Below are positions 8,168 through 17,778 of a stretch of DNA of 42,871 bases, in pieces (the stretch's first letter is position 1; each line of letters begins with the position of its first letter). Source of the stretch: an uncultured Ectothiorhodospiraceae bacterium (GTDB lineage Bacteria; Pseudomonadota; Gammaproteobacteria; S012-40); contig CALZHW010000007.1 in assembly GCA_945787125.1 (NCBI GenBank), forward strand, positions 4,172-47,042. The letters run 5' to 3'. The notes under the pieces are model-generated. The model had not been told where the DNA came from. It saw only the letters and a list, made by a program, of their open reading frames with translations, and ran no database searches. Both the position numbers and the translations under genes were made by a program.

Positions 8168-8638
8168 ATGGATCAACGAAAAACTCTCCTGATCATTTTA
8201 TTGCTGTTTTTACCTGGTTACAGCTTTGCTGGCAAAAAACCACCTAAAAATATTGCACCTATTGACATAACCGAGTTGCACAATCTTTCTTTTCCCGTTC
8301 AAGTTAGCGGTATCAGTATCAATGTCATTATTTCTGCCAGTGACGGCAATGCTGCCGTATTTAATCTCACAGGTGAACCGAATGCTGCGGTGCAGGTATC
8401 ATTCGTGCAAAATAACTTTAAAATTCTCAATACGACGACCGGCGGTAATAGCCCAAACGAAAAAATTCCAGTCAATAGCTGGACATTTGGTGGTTCTGTC
8501 AACAGCAGCGGTGTTGGTGTTCTTGATGCGAATGGTAATCTAAACAATGTCCGCGTCGGGGCAACAGCGGTGGTTGATAGTGTTGATTTGGGAGGTGTTT
8601 ATCTGAATTCGGGCACCTTACGGGTAGTTTATCAATAA
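8168..8638 (+). CDS. DUF4402-type pilin subunit 3
   Basis: The 156-residue protein has a short signal peptide (MDQRKTLLIILLLFLPGYSFAG; cleavage near residue 21). The mature part shares NLSFPVQVSGISINV, VNSWTFGGSVNSSGVG and VGATAVVDSVDLGG with the two preceding subunits. It ends GVYLNSGTLRVVYQ, again with Gly at -14 and penultimate Tyr. It has no cysteine. It lies 113 bases after the major pilin candidate and 117 bases before the chaperone gene, in the same direction. It is less Ala-rich than subunit 2, which fits a minor, adaptor or tip subunit. No two-domain adhesin is present in the locus. Confidence 0.7.
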   Translation: MDQRKTLLIILLLFLPGYSFAGKKPPKNIAPIDITELHNLSFPVQVSGISINVIISASDGNAAVFNLTGEPNAAVQVSFVQNNFKILNTTTGGNSPNEKIPVNSWTFGGSVNSSGVGVLDANGNLNNVRVGATAVVDSVDLGGVYLNSGTLRVVYQ

Positions 8639-8691
8639 TTCCGTTGATGTTTAAATTACAGTGTAGCGTAGCCGGGCATGCAATTTGCTAT

Positions 8692-8731
8692 TTAAATAGT
8701 TAAATAGTTAAATAGTTAAATAGTTAAATAG
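8692..8731 (+). repeat. (TTAAATAG)5 tandem repeat upstream of the pilus chaperone
   Basis: Five exact, uninterrupted copies of the 8-base unit TTAAATAG occupy 8692-8731, ending 24 bases before the GTG start of the chaperone gene. Exact short tandem repeats change copy number by slipped-strand mispairing. Here such changes would alter the leader or promoter spacing rather than the reading frame of the gene. Confidence 0.9.
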
Positions 8732-8755
8732 CTTAATCATATGTGAGGAATCAAT

Positions 8756-9577
8756 GTGAAAAGAATATCTTTAAGGAAAGTGCACTGCAGTGCTATTACA
8801 CTGTTAAATTGTTTGTTGCTACTGGTGTTTTCCACCAGTGTTTTTGCTAAAAACAGTTTTTTAATCGCACCTGGACGAATTGATTTTGATTTGTCCAAGC
8901 CCAATACACAATCATTTATTCTAACGAACAATGGTGATGGCACTATACGACTGAAAATTGAGCCCACTTATTTTGCAATCGATGATAAGGCGCTATCTGC
9001 AGGCATCCCACTAACGCCAGACGCAAAGGTTAATGACGATCTGCGTCCCTATATGCGTATTAGTCCCCGTGTGCTGTCATTAAAGCCCGGGCAACGGCGT
9101 GATATTAGATTGTCAGTGAGGCCGAAACCGGGAATGCCAGACGGTGATTATCGGGCCCATTTACTGGTTAAAATGATGGAGGTCGCGCAAACATTTACGA
9201 CGCAGCAGGAATCAAAAGATAACGATGCCTTGGGAATGAAGGTTGATATCAAACTGCAAACTGCTGCCGCCGTATATGGACACCATGGCAATCGACAAGC
9301 TGAGTTAAGTATGAAGTGTTCGAAAAGCGAAAAGGGTGAGTTAATTATTGATGTCACTAATCCATCTATTTGGCGTTTCGAAGGTGCGTTAAAAGTATTT
9401 TTCGCTACAGCTGATGTCTCATCTGAACCTTTGTATACGAAATTTTTTAATAGCATCAGAGAGAGTCAGCTAACGTTAAAAACTGACTGGAAGGTACCGT
9501 CTGAAAGTGTCAAGCTGCATTGGATAGACAATTTCGATGGCGCTGTCAGCGGACAAGCTAGTTGTCAATTTAATTAA
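8756..9577 (+). CDS. PapD-like periplasmic fimbrial chaperone
   Basis: The 273-residue protein starts at GTG with a TGAGGA ribosome-binding site. The signal peptide ends near VFA (about residue 31). The N-terminal Ig-like domain shows FLIAPGRIDFDL (the Arg corresponds to the conserved subunit-anchoring Arg of the family), a TNNGDGTIRLKIEP strand, RPYMRISPRVLSLKPGQ, and RPKPGMPDGDYRAHLLVKM. The last motif is typical of alternative and archaic pilus chaperones. The second domain is more divergent and ends in VSGQASCQFN, with two Cys in the C-terminal half. It would bind DUF4402 subunits in the periplasm and deliver them to the usher encoded next. The gene ends 15 bases before the following ORF. 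Confidence 0.75.
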   Translation: MKRISLRKVHCSAITLLNCLLLLVFSTSVFAKNSFLIAPGRIDFDLSKPNTQSFILTNNGDGTIRLKIEPTYFAIDDKALSAGIPLTPDAKVNDDLRPYMRISPRVLSLKPGQRRDIRLSVRPKPGMPDGDYRAHLLVKMMEVAQTFTTQQESKDNDALGMKVDIKLQTAAAVYGHHGNRQAELSMKCSKSEKGELIIDVTNPSIWRFEGALKVFFATADVSSEPLYTKFFNSIRESQLTLKTDWKVPSESVKLHWIDNFDGAVSGQASCQFN

Positions 9578-9592
9578 TATTTCGTTGTTTCA

Positions 9593-9922
9593 ATGAAAAA
9601 GGCTAGATGTTATATCACGAGATATCTTTGCCTTTTTTTCTGTCTGTTGAGCTCTATTTCCGCAGAAAGTTCTCTAAAATATGATGGGACATCAGATCAA
9701 GCGCCAGAAATGGCGACGACTGATGTTTCTTCTATAAATGCTGAAAATAAAAATATCGGATACAGCCAGTATCTTCGAAAAACTATAACGGAAAAATTTT
9801 TCTCATTGATGGATGAAACTTATTTTTCGCCTAACCCAAATACGCAATCCGTAAAAAAAAAGAGGATGAAGGCTCACGGGAGAATAATAGGCTCCTTAAC
9901 GTTAGAAATAGCTCTCAAATAA
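9593..9922 (+). CDS. N-terminal part of the usher-like gene (signal peptide), ends by frameshift
   Basis: The 109-codon ORF starts 15 bases after the chaperone stop. It supplies a signal peptide (MKKARCYITRYLCLFFCLL, cleavage near residue 24) and then low-complexity polar sequence. The usher-like ORF downstream lacks both an ATG and a signal peptide and lies in the -1 frame, open from 9835. The two frames overlap over 9835-9922, with an A9 run at 9853-9861 inside the overlap. A -1 shift there joins residue 90 of this ORF to the downstream frame and gives one continuous protein of about 964 residues. I therefore read it as the first part of the usher gene. As it stands, the ORF ends 61 bases beyond the A run, with a tail that has no recognisable features. 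Confidence 0.6.
   Translation: MKKARCYITRYLCLFFCLLSSISAESSLKYDGTSDQAPEMATTDVSSINAENKNIGYSQYLRKTITEKFFSLMDETYFSPNPNTQSVKKKRMKAHGRIIGSLTLEIALK
9853..9862 (+). other. A9-G slippery run, candidate -1 frameshift or phase-variation site
   Basis: Nine A residues (9853-9861) followed by G contain the heptamer A AAA AAG in the zero frame of the upstream ORF. This is the same sequence used in E. coli dnaX. A -1 shift on it restores the frame of the usher gene. No upstream Shine-Dalgarno-like stimulator and only a weak downstream stem (GGAG/CTCC near 9879-9896) are visible. RNA-polymerase slippage, DNA slippage or a sequencing error are therefore equally possible. Confidence 0.6.
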
Positions 9923-9984
9923 ATAATAGAATAACAAGTGCAACTGGTAAAATACCTATTGATATAGCAGCATTTGAAGAATCA

Positions 9985-12486
9985 TTGCCAGAAATCACTT
10001 CGTCAGTTTCGAAATCAAACTCGTTGCCAGATACTCCCGCAGACTTTACCAGTGTCCCCTCCTTAAAAATTGATGACGTTGAGTCAGAGCTTTATGAGGC
10101 TTTTATTAGCTTGCGAATTAGCGGCGCGCGAGGCTCTTCATTTTATCGAATAATGGTGGATGAAGAGGAAACGCCTTATCTGGATGTAAGTGATATTTTA
10201 AATAACTGGCTTGATATCACAACCGAGTGTCAAAATGTGCGACAGTATTGCCAAGGCATTTTACAGCCAGGAAGTAAGCTTGTTTGGATTGATGCTCAAG
10301 CAAGGCAAATGGGGAAAGTGGGTGGGGACGTTATAACCTTGCCTGTAGGCGTAATAAAAATCTATGAGGATAAATTATGGTTGCGCTATGATATTTGGCC
10401 AGCCTGGTTGCCCATTTCAAGTAATTGGACTTTACAAACCTACGCATTAAGTTTGCTCCCGGCCTTTCCGTTGCGGGGTGAATTAAAAGGCATACGAGAC
10501 AAAGCAAGGTCCATGCAAATGGCAATGCAAGAGAAAGGTCAACAATTTACTACGTTAGCCGTCAAAACACCACAAGAGCCGCTACGTTTCGAAGCAAGAT
10601 ATCGAATTAATGCAAACTATTCTGCTGATGCAGGTAAAAATATAGCGTTAAACTATGATGTTAATACTGACATCTTAGAAGGTAGTTTTTTACTTAGCGG
10701 GTTTGCTAAAGATAAATCAGATCCATTAGTGGGTTTTAACTATTGGCAATATCGACAAGTGGCCAGGTCGGCTTATCATTTGCTGGAGGTGGGGCAAAGC
10801 AATTTTACTTCATATGGCTTGCTGCCCTCGTTTAGTAGTGAGCAAGCAGTTTATATTGAAAAAAATGCATTGAGTCCTAGTGCAGGCCCATTTGAGTGGT
10901 TTGGACTGACTCGGCCAGGCAGTGAAGTTGATGTTTATCGAAATGGGTTTTTAGTGAAAACCGTGGCGGTCGATGCTAGTGGTGAGTTCAAAATTGACCA
11001 AATGCAGGTTTCTAGTGGTGATAGAATTGTCATTCGATATTATTTCCCCGATGGCTCTGAGTCACAAGAACTCATACGTATTGCGCCTGACTCAACCTTG
11101 ATGAAACAGGGTGAGTTTGATACCAGCGTGTATATAGGTAACATTAATGATGCCTTATTCGCATACGGTAAATTGCGCTATGGTGTTTCGCCAAAACTAT
11201 CTGTGGGTCTGCACGTTATGTCTTTACCTGTTGAAGAGCAACAAGAAGAGCAACAAGTATTAGGCAATATGCTAGATGTCAGTTGGCGTGTATTCCCAGG
11301 TTTGCATACAAGTCTTGAGCTGCTGACAGGCGCTAACGCGCTGGACTTAAGGTTGCATAGTATTTATACAGGGTTCATGAATCAAACCTGGCAGTTAGAG
11401 TTTGAACGCTACGCAAAAAATAGTATTTTGCGTAGCGTCAAAAATCTTAATCATAATGACTATGAGAGATTTAAAATTCGACATAGCATGCGCTTTAATC
11501 GTTGGAATTGGCAGCTTCTATTTGACTATAAGAATGCAGAGCAGCTGTTAGGATTTGATATTGATTACCGACTAAACCGCAAAGTCTCAATTTTTACAGA
11601 TACAATTTATACACACCTACCTGCAGGAAACAATTCGGTAGAAAGCGCTCTGGGAGCTAATTATAGTATTTCCTCTGAGAGTCGTCTGGAAGTAAAGTAT
11701 GCTTTTTCAAGCGTCAATGATGATAGCCTTTTTTTAAATTATCGTGCTAGCGCGAAACGATTCAAAAACGTTAGCTATGGACTGACTGCAACATTGTGGC
11801 GTGATAAATATAGCGCTTCAACATATTTAAATTGGTATGCGACAAAAAAGCTTATATTGGCTCTTAGATTTAGCCAGACGCAAGCAATGATTGAATTAAC
11901 TTGGAGTGATGTGCTGGCAAGTCATCCTGGACCCCGCAATTACGAAGATTTTGGTGGCGGAACATTATATGGCAATGTCATTCAGCCGCCATCGGCCGGC
12001 GAAACCAAAAGTATTCCCTTGGTCGGTGTGACCGTTAATGCGGGTACTAAAAAAACTGTCACGGATGAGATGGGAAGTTATCAAGTCAGTGGGATTCCTC
12101 CGTATCAACGTACCTACATATCGATTGGTGAAAACTCATTGGATGCGAGTATGGCGACCAGTGATTCCGTTTATCCAGTGCAGTTTCGACCTGGGACAAG
12201 AATGCAATACAACCCATTGCTTATTTGGACTGCCGGTGTTGATGGGGTGATTTATCGCGATAGTCCTATTCCTAGTCACGCAATCCTAACGCTGAAAAAA
12301 CACGGCTCCCAGAAAAGTTTTGAGCCAATCAAGATTGAAGAAGACGGATTTTTCTTGATTGAGGGTTTAACGCCAGGAACGTATGAGCTTAGTTTAACGA
12401 ATGTCGATGATCCGCCATCGAATTTAATTTTTGAATTGCCTAGTCAAATGGACTGGTTAAGTGGTCTTGAATGGAACTGGCGCTAA
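9985..12486 (+). CDS. Usher-like outer-membrane pilus assembly protein (main part)
   Basis: The frame is open from 9835 and encodes the bulk of a large outer-membrane protein. TTG 9985 is the first conventional start codon, giving 833 residues, but no signal peptide follows, so the true N-terminus is probably in the preceding ORF. Seen in order: an N-terminal region with two Cys (TECQNVRQYC); an LYRNG-like segment RPGSEVDVYRNGFLVKTVAV with VSSGDRIVIRYYFPDGS, typical of usher E-set/plug domains; a long stretch of alternating aromatic strands (about 380-640) consistent with a beta-barrel; and two C-terminal carboxypeptidase-regulatory or SpaA-like beta-sandwiches (VGVTVNAGTKKTVTDEMGSY; GLTPGTYELSL). 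The organisation recalls the CS1/TcfC usher type more than FimD. It would secrete and assemble the DUF4402 subunits. Class assignment is tentative. Confidence 0.65.
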   Translation: MPEITSSVSKSNSLPDTPADFTSVPSLKIDDVESELYEAFISLRISGARGSSFYRIMVDEEETPYLDVSDILNNWLDITTECQNVRQYCQGILQPGSKLVWIDAQARQMGKVGGDVITLPVGVIKIYEDKLWLRYDIWPAWLPISSNWTLQTYALSLLPAFPLRGELKGIRDKARSMQMAMQEKGQQFTTLAVKTPQEPLRFEARYRINANYSADAGKNIALNYDVNTDILEGSFLLSGFAKDKSDPLVGFNYWQYRQVARSAYHLLEVGQSNFTSYGLLPSFSSEQAVYIEKNALSPSAGPFEWFGLTRPGSEVDVYRNGFLVKTVAVDASGEFKIDQMQVSSGDRIVIRYYFPDGSESQELIRIAPDSTLMKQGEFDTSVYIGNINDALFAYGKLRYGVSPKLSVGLHVMSLPVEEQQEEQQVLGNMLDVSWRVFPGLHTSLELLTGANALDLRLHSIYTGFMNQTWQLEFERYAKNSILRSVKNLNHNDYERFKIRHSMRFNRWNWQLLFDYKNAEQLLGFDIDYRLNRKVSIFTDTIYTHLPAGNNSVESALGANYSISSESRLEVKYAFSSVNDDSLFLNYRASAKRFKNVSYGLTATLWRDKYSASTYLNWYATKKLILALRFSQTQAMIELTWSDVLASHPGPRNYEDFGGGTLYGNVIQPPSAGETKSIPLVGVTVNAGTKKTVTDEMGSYQVSGIPPYQRTYISIGENSLDASMATSDSVYPVQFRPGTRMQYNPLLIWTAGVDGVIYRDSPIPSHAILTLKKHGSQKSFEPIKIEEDGFFLIEGLTPGTYELSLTNVDDPPSNLIFELPSQMDWLSGLEWNWR

Positions 12487-12536
12487 TTGCTTTTAAAAAC
12501 CACTCGCGCAGAATAATAGTTTCATAAGTTGATTTC

Positions 12537-12557
12537 GGGCTAGCAATACGCTAGCCC
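12537..12557. terminator. Bidirectional hairpin between convergent genes
   Basis: GGGCTAGC (12537-12544) and GCTAGCCC (12550-12557) form a perfect eight-pair stem with an AATAC loop. It lies between the usher stop at 12486 and the end of the convergent lipoprotein gene at 12570, so it could serve both. The flanking T and A runs are short. Confidence 0.6.
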
Positions 12558-12569
12558 TTAACTTCAAGT

Positions 12570-14195
12570 TTATTCAGGGGTGTCAGCAGACCAGCTATTT
12601 ATCGTATTGACTGTTACTCTTCGGTTTTGATCGACAACAAACTCTAAAACATGCCAGGTATTGTTAGCTTCTTCACCTTCAGGTGGTGTGAATATGGAAA
12701 TGTTGCCGTTGAAATTAAGTTCTACCCGCGCGTCAGTACCAGTCATTCGTGGGAATATCACATCCTCATCTTTAAAGAAATTATGTACAGAATATTGATA
12801 TTTACCGACTCCAGGGAAGCTGAATATGGTGATAACTTCCGGGCCAAAACTCACTAAGTCATCAACATCTAGCTTGGCGAAGGGCGGGCTTGTAAGGCTT
12901 CCTTTTTCCTCATAATAGACGTGATAGTTTGCGCCGACCAAGTGGGAGTCCAGGTCATTTGGTGTCAGACCCCAGGTGAGTTTAAGGGAGACGGATACGT
13001 CAATGTTACGGCCTGTGATCGTGCTCAGGGTTAGGCAGCTTGGCAATGCTTTATCTGCTTTTCCTGTAGAAACCTTCAGTGTATTGGTATGGTTGTTTTC
13101 GGTCAAACCAAGGATAAATATAGATGTGTCGGGTTTGACCGGTAAGGAGAAGTTGCCGGCAGAGTCGGAGGTGGTCGTGGCTAAAGCAGAGTAGTCGTCG
13201 CCCTCTGCTCGAATATTTACCCCGCTAACAAGGGCCCCGTTGCTGTCTTCGACACAGCCACTGATTGCAATTGGTGCAAACAAGTCGGCAGCGTTCCATG
13301 TTGTAAAATGACTGACTGTGCCTTCGTAATAACTCTCTGTTCCTGCAGAAACAAGTTGTGCCGAGCCATCTTGTATCCATCGCCCTGTCGCTCTATCATC
13401 ATAATAAAGTGGGATGTTTGCTGGTGTGTTTGCTGCTCTATTTGCTACTGGAATGCGAATAGAGGCGGTGGCGCCGGGAATCAGGTCAAGCTTGTTTTTT
13501 TCGCTATCGTAAAAGGTGACAGCTAACGCGCCGAAACTTTCAATAGGTTTCAATAAGCCAGCTACGTCAGTGAGTGAGTCTCCGGGTAATAGATCTATAT
13601 CCCGTGTTGGGTCGATTGCGGTCATGTTAATTGTTATGTCTCCCACGGGCGCGCTGCCATTTTGTTGAGCCAATGAGTTGGCACTTAATACAACGCGTGC
13701 CGGCGAGTCAGTATCGGTAAAAGTCTGATCAGTACTTTCGTCAATACTTGAGTCAAAGGTTTCTGTAGTATCAATCGGCATCAAGCTAATTGATAAGTTC
13801 CGTTCTTTATTTTCCTCAGTAACTATGACAAGCTTTCGCTGTCCTACAAAATCATCGCCAGTAATTTCTGTTGGCACTGTTGAATTCAGCGGTACATCGC
13901 TAATAGAGTATCTTCCATCTGTGCCAGTAGTTGCAATTTTATCTCCGATACTTACGCTGATACCAGGAACAGGTTCGCCGGTTGTAAAATTTAGAACATT
14001 CCCACTAATGGTGCCGGTAGTAACATTGGGAATAGTTGGTTCAGATGGGATAATTAGGTCGGGTGTGTCATCAATATTTGTTATTGGATCTTTTTTATCG
14101 TCACCGTCGCTACTGCCTCCACCGCAGGCGCCAAGAGCAAGTGTCAATAAAATTATAAAAAAATAGTTGTTTTTAAGGTTAGCAATATTTGCCAT
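12570..14195 (-). CDS. Lipoprotein with carboxypeptidase-regulatory-like and YfaP/DUF2135-like domains
   Basis: The 541-residue protein has a lipoprotein signal peptide (LALGAC, lipidated Cys24) followed by a Gly/Ser/Asp-rich linker. A carboxypeptidase-regulatory-like beta-sandwich follows (about 60-130: GTISGNVLNFTTGEPVPGISV, in two parts, then TGTDGRYSISDVP). A second such repeat occurs near 310-380 (ISGCVEDSNGALVSGVNI; DSAGNFSLPV). The C-terminal part has LTWGLTPNDLDSHLVGANYH with HVYYEEKG, recalling YfaP/DUF2135 proteins. It probably sits on the outer or inner membrane, facing the periplasm or cell surface. A GGGGGA ribosome-binding site precedes the ATG. It converges on the pilus locus, and a link to pilus function is only suggested by position and by its usher-like C-terminal sandwich type. 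Confidence 0.65.
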   Translation of the reverse strand: MANIANLKNNYFFIILLTLALGACGGGSSDGDDKKDPITNIDDTPDLIIPSEPTIPNVTTGTISGNVLNFTTGEPVPGISVSIGDKIATTGTDGRYSISDVPLNSTVPTEITGDDFVGQRKLVIVTEENKERNLSISLMPIDTTETFDSSIDESTDQTFTDTDSPARVVLSANSLAQQNGSAPVGDITINMTAIDPTRDIDLLPGDSLTDVAGLLKPIESFGALAVTFYDSEKNKLDLIPGATASIRIPVANRAANTPANIPLYYDDRATGRWIQDGSAQLVSAGTESYYEGTVSHFTTWNAADLFAPIAISGCVEDSNGALVSGVNIRAEGDDYSALATTTSDSAGNFSLPVKPDTSIFILGLTENNHTNTLKVSTGKADKALPSCLTLSTITGRNIDVSVSLKLTWGLTPNDLDSHLVGANYHVYYEEKGSLTSPPFAKLDVDDLVSFGPEVITIFSFPGVGKYQYSVHNFFKDEDVIFPRMTGTDARVELNFNGNISIFTPPEGEEANNTWHVLEFVVDQNRRVTVNTINSWSADTPE

Positions 14196-14303
14196 GTTAT
14201 CCCCCGTGGATTCTTAGGTATAGTATATTAATGTATCTTAGATATTGTTTATGGTTGTTGTTTTATATGCAATACACCTTCAGTGATCATTAAGCTTTAG
14301 AAG

Positions 14304-14358
14304 AATCAGTTGGCTGCGCTTTATAGAGTGCAATCAATTGATTTTGCAGTGCTTTCAA
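14304..14358 (+). repeat. Repeat family R4, copy 1
   Basis: The sequence from AATCAGTTGGCTGCG through AGAGTGCAATCAATTGATT and TGCAGTG recurs inverted at 27403-27457 with about 80% identity by eye. The block AGAGTGCAATCA is exact in both. The surrounding 14196-14741 spacer (546 bases) holds this repeat, the start region of the lipoprotein gene and otherwise AT-rich sequence in which I see no gene. Confidence 0.6.
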
Positions 14359-14741
14359 TAAATCACAGGCTCACCCGCAGGTTAGCCGGGTAACTTTGGA
14401 AGTGCTGCTGGAACAAGGAATCGTGCTACAAAGCGAGATCTAATTGATATCACTTGGGTAAACTCTTTGTAATGTTATCACTGGTGAATAAGCAATAGCT
14501 AGAAAAAACATAATAAATCGAATGATTTCAGTATTTGTACTTAGTAATTTTTTGATCATTATAATTTATGTAAAAAATTGTAAACTCTTTATCTTTATTG
14601 AACGATTGTTTGCGTTGAATAAGTTGGATTTAAGGAGCAGCACTTTAGGAAATTTCAAGGCGAGTGTAGGCGTCTTGATTATAGAGGTGAAGAATTTATA
14701 TATTGTTTGCAGTGACAGGTTTAACTTTTAAGCAATAATTA

Positions 14742-15914
14742 TTAATTATTTGGCACCAAAGGCTCCAAAATGTTATTTAAAAAATCGAAACCTTTGCGGC
14801 TCGTACAAATTGTATTGTTAGTCTCGTTGAATTGAACCATGCTTTTTTCGATACTCGGCTGTAATTTTATAAGCAGTTTGTTTTTGTTCAGTCCGGTATG
14901 TTTTTCAAAAGTTTCAAGTGTAAAGCCGTTGGATAGTCTCAATGCGTTCAGCAAAAATTCGAAAACCAAATGTTCTTCATCGAGGTTTTTGCTTGATGAA
15001 ATAAAGTTGTTTTGTGCCTGCCCTGCAAGGTAGTCTTTCGGGTTGCGCTTTTTCGTAAAGCGGGTTACTGATTGTTGATTGGCGTCGCTGATTTTAGCAT
15101 GCGCCCCAGCGCCAATTCCTAAATAGTCGCCGAATTGCCAGTAGTTATTATTATGCTTGCACGCTTGCTTGTCTCTGGCGAAAGCAGAGACCTCATAACG
15201 CTCAAAGCCCGCTTGCGTTAAGCTATGAATACCCTGTTGAAAAATATCCCAGGCATGGTCAGGGTTGGGTAAAGCGGGTGGATTCTGGTAAAACGGCGTA
15301 TTGGGTTCCAATGTTAATTCATAGTATGAGAGGTGCGTGGTCTCAAAAGACAATGCTGTTTCTATGTCACTTAGCGCTTGTTGCAGAGTTTGATTTGGCA
15401 AAGCATGCATGAGGTCAATGTTGATATTATCAAAACCTGCTTGTTTCGCTAATTCGATGGCTCTCATTGCTCTGTCAGCGTTATGAATTCGGCCAAGTGT
15501 TTTCAAATGCTGGTCGTTAAAACTTTGTACGCCAAGCGACACGCGATTAATGCCTGCTTCGCGAAATCCAAACAGTTTTTCGTTTTCTAGTGTTCCGGGG
15601 TTGGCTTCCATGGTTATTTCGGCAAAGGGTGATAGTGGTATTCGTGCGCGAATGCCATTTAATAAGTTTTCCATGGCTTGTGGGGAAAATAAACTGGGTG
15701 TTCCCCCGCCCATAAAAATCGTGCTGACCTTGCGTCCCCAGATTAACGGTAAATCATTTTCCAGGTCTTGCAGTAGTGCGTTGATGTACGCATCTTCAGG
15801 TAGTGTTGCTTTTTGCTGGTGAGAGTTGAAATCGCAATAAGGGCACTTTTGTACGCACCAGGGAAAGTGTATGTAGAGTGAAAGTGGCGGTAATTGTTGC
15901 TTAAAGTCAGGCAT
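14742..15914 (-). CDS. hemW: HemW-like radical SAM protein (heme chaperone)
   Basis: The 390-residue protein starts with YIHFPWCVQKCPYCDFNSHQ, carrying the CxxxCxxC cluster motif of radical SAM enzymes plus the CxF extension typical of HemW/HemN. Further motifs are IFMGGGTPSLF (SAM-binding GGGTPS), EITMEANPGTL, INRVSLGVQSFND, and NIDLMHALPNQT. The C-terminal HemN domain contains NNNYWQFGDYLGIGAGAHA. HemW is related to oxygen-independent coproporphyrinogen oxidase but is known as a heme-binding protein that inserts heme into respiratory enzymes. The first Met gives the usual length (380-390). The usual upstream partner rdgB is absent. The gene follows groEL on the same strand with a terminator between. 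Confidence 0.92.
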   Translation of the reverse strand: MPDFKQQLPPLSLYIHFPWCVQKCPYCDFNSHQQKATLPEDAYINALLQDLENDLPLIWGRKVSTIFMGGGTPSLFSPQAMENLLNGIRARIPLSPFAEITMEANPGTLENEKLFGFREAGINRVSLGVQSFNDQHLKTLGRIHNADRAMRAIELAKQAGFDNINIDLMHALPNQTLQQALSDIETALSFETTHLSYYELTLEPNTPFYQNPPALPNPDHAWDIFQQGIHSLTQAGFERYEVSAFARDKQACKHNNNYWQFGDYLGIGAGAHAKISDANQQSVTRFTKKRNPKDYLAGQAQNNFISSSKNLDEEHLVFEFLLNALRLSNGFTLETFEKHTGLNKNKLLIKLQPSIEKSMVQFNETNNTICTSRKGFDFLNNILEPLVPNN

Positions 15915-16013
15915 AGGGTTGTTACATTAAACATGAAATTAGGAGTTAAAAATAGTCACCACTGCGGGCGGTGGAAGGTGGCACCTTTACCGTCATTGAG
16001 CTGGCACTTGACA

Positions 16014-16050
16014 TAAAAAAGCCCCGCTATATGTTAGCAGGGCTTTTTGT
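16014..16050 (-). terminator. Rho-independent terminator of groESL
   Basis: AAAAAGCCC-CGCT pairs with AGC-AGGGCTTTTT across a short loop, with one internal mismatch. Read on the minus strand, the GC stem is followed by a run of T residues. It lies just after the groEL stop at 16072, and the flanking A and T runs would let it work in both directions. Confidence 0.85.
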
Positions 16051-16071
16051 TTGTAGCTAATGGGAGATGGT

Positions 16072-17733
<1,662 letters not shown>

Positions 17734-17778
17734 CTATAATTTGCTTAAATATAAATAGTTATTTCTGGAAGTGCTTGA

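Noticed and set aside
8692-8731. CRISPR-like repeat
   Set aside because: The units are 8 bases and directly adjacent without spacers, and no cas genes are present.
14522-14731. A 69-codon ORF in the lipoprotein/hemW spacer
   Set aside because: AT-rich, no ribosome-binding site, no motif beyond chance hydrophobicity. Treated as non-coding.
15959-16010. Fragment of R1 between hemW and groEL
   Set aside because: Only a 12-base GGAAGGTGGCAC match to the R1 edge is visible. It may be a remnant but is not supported.
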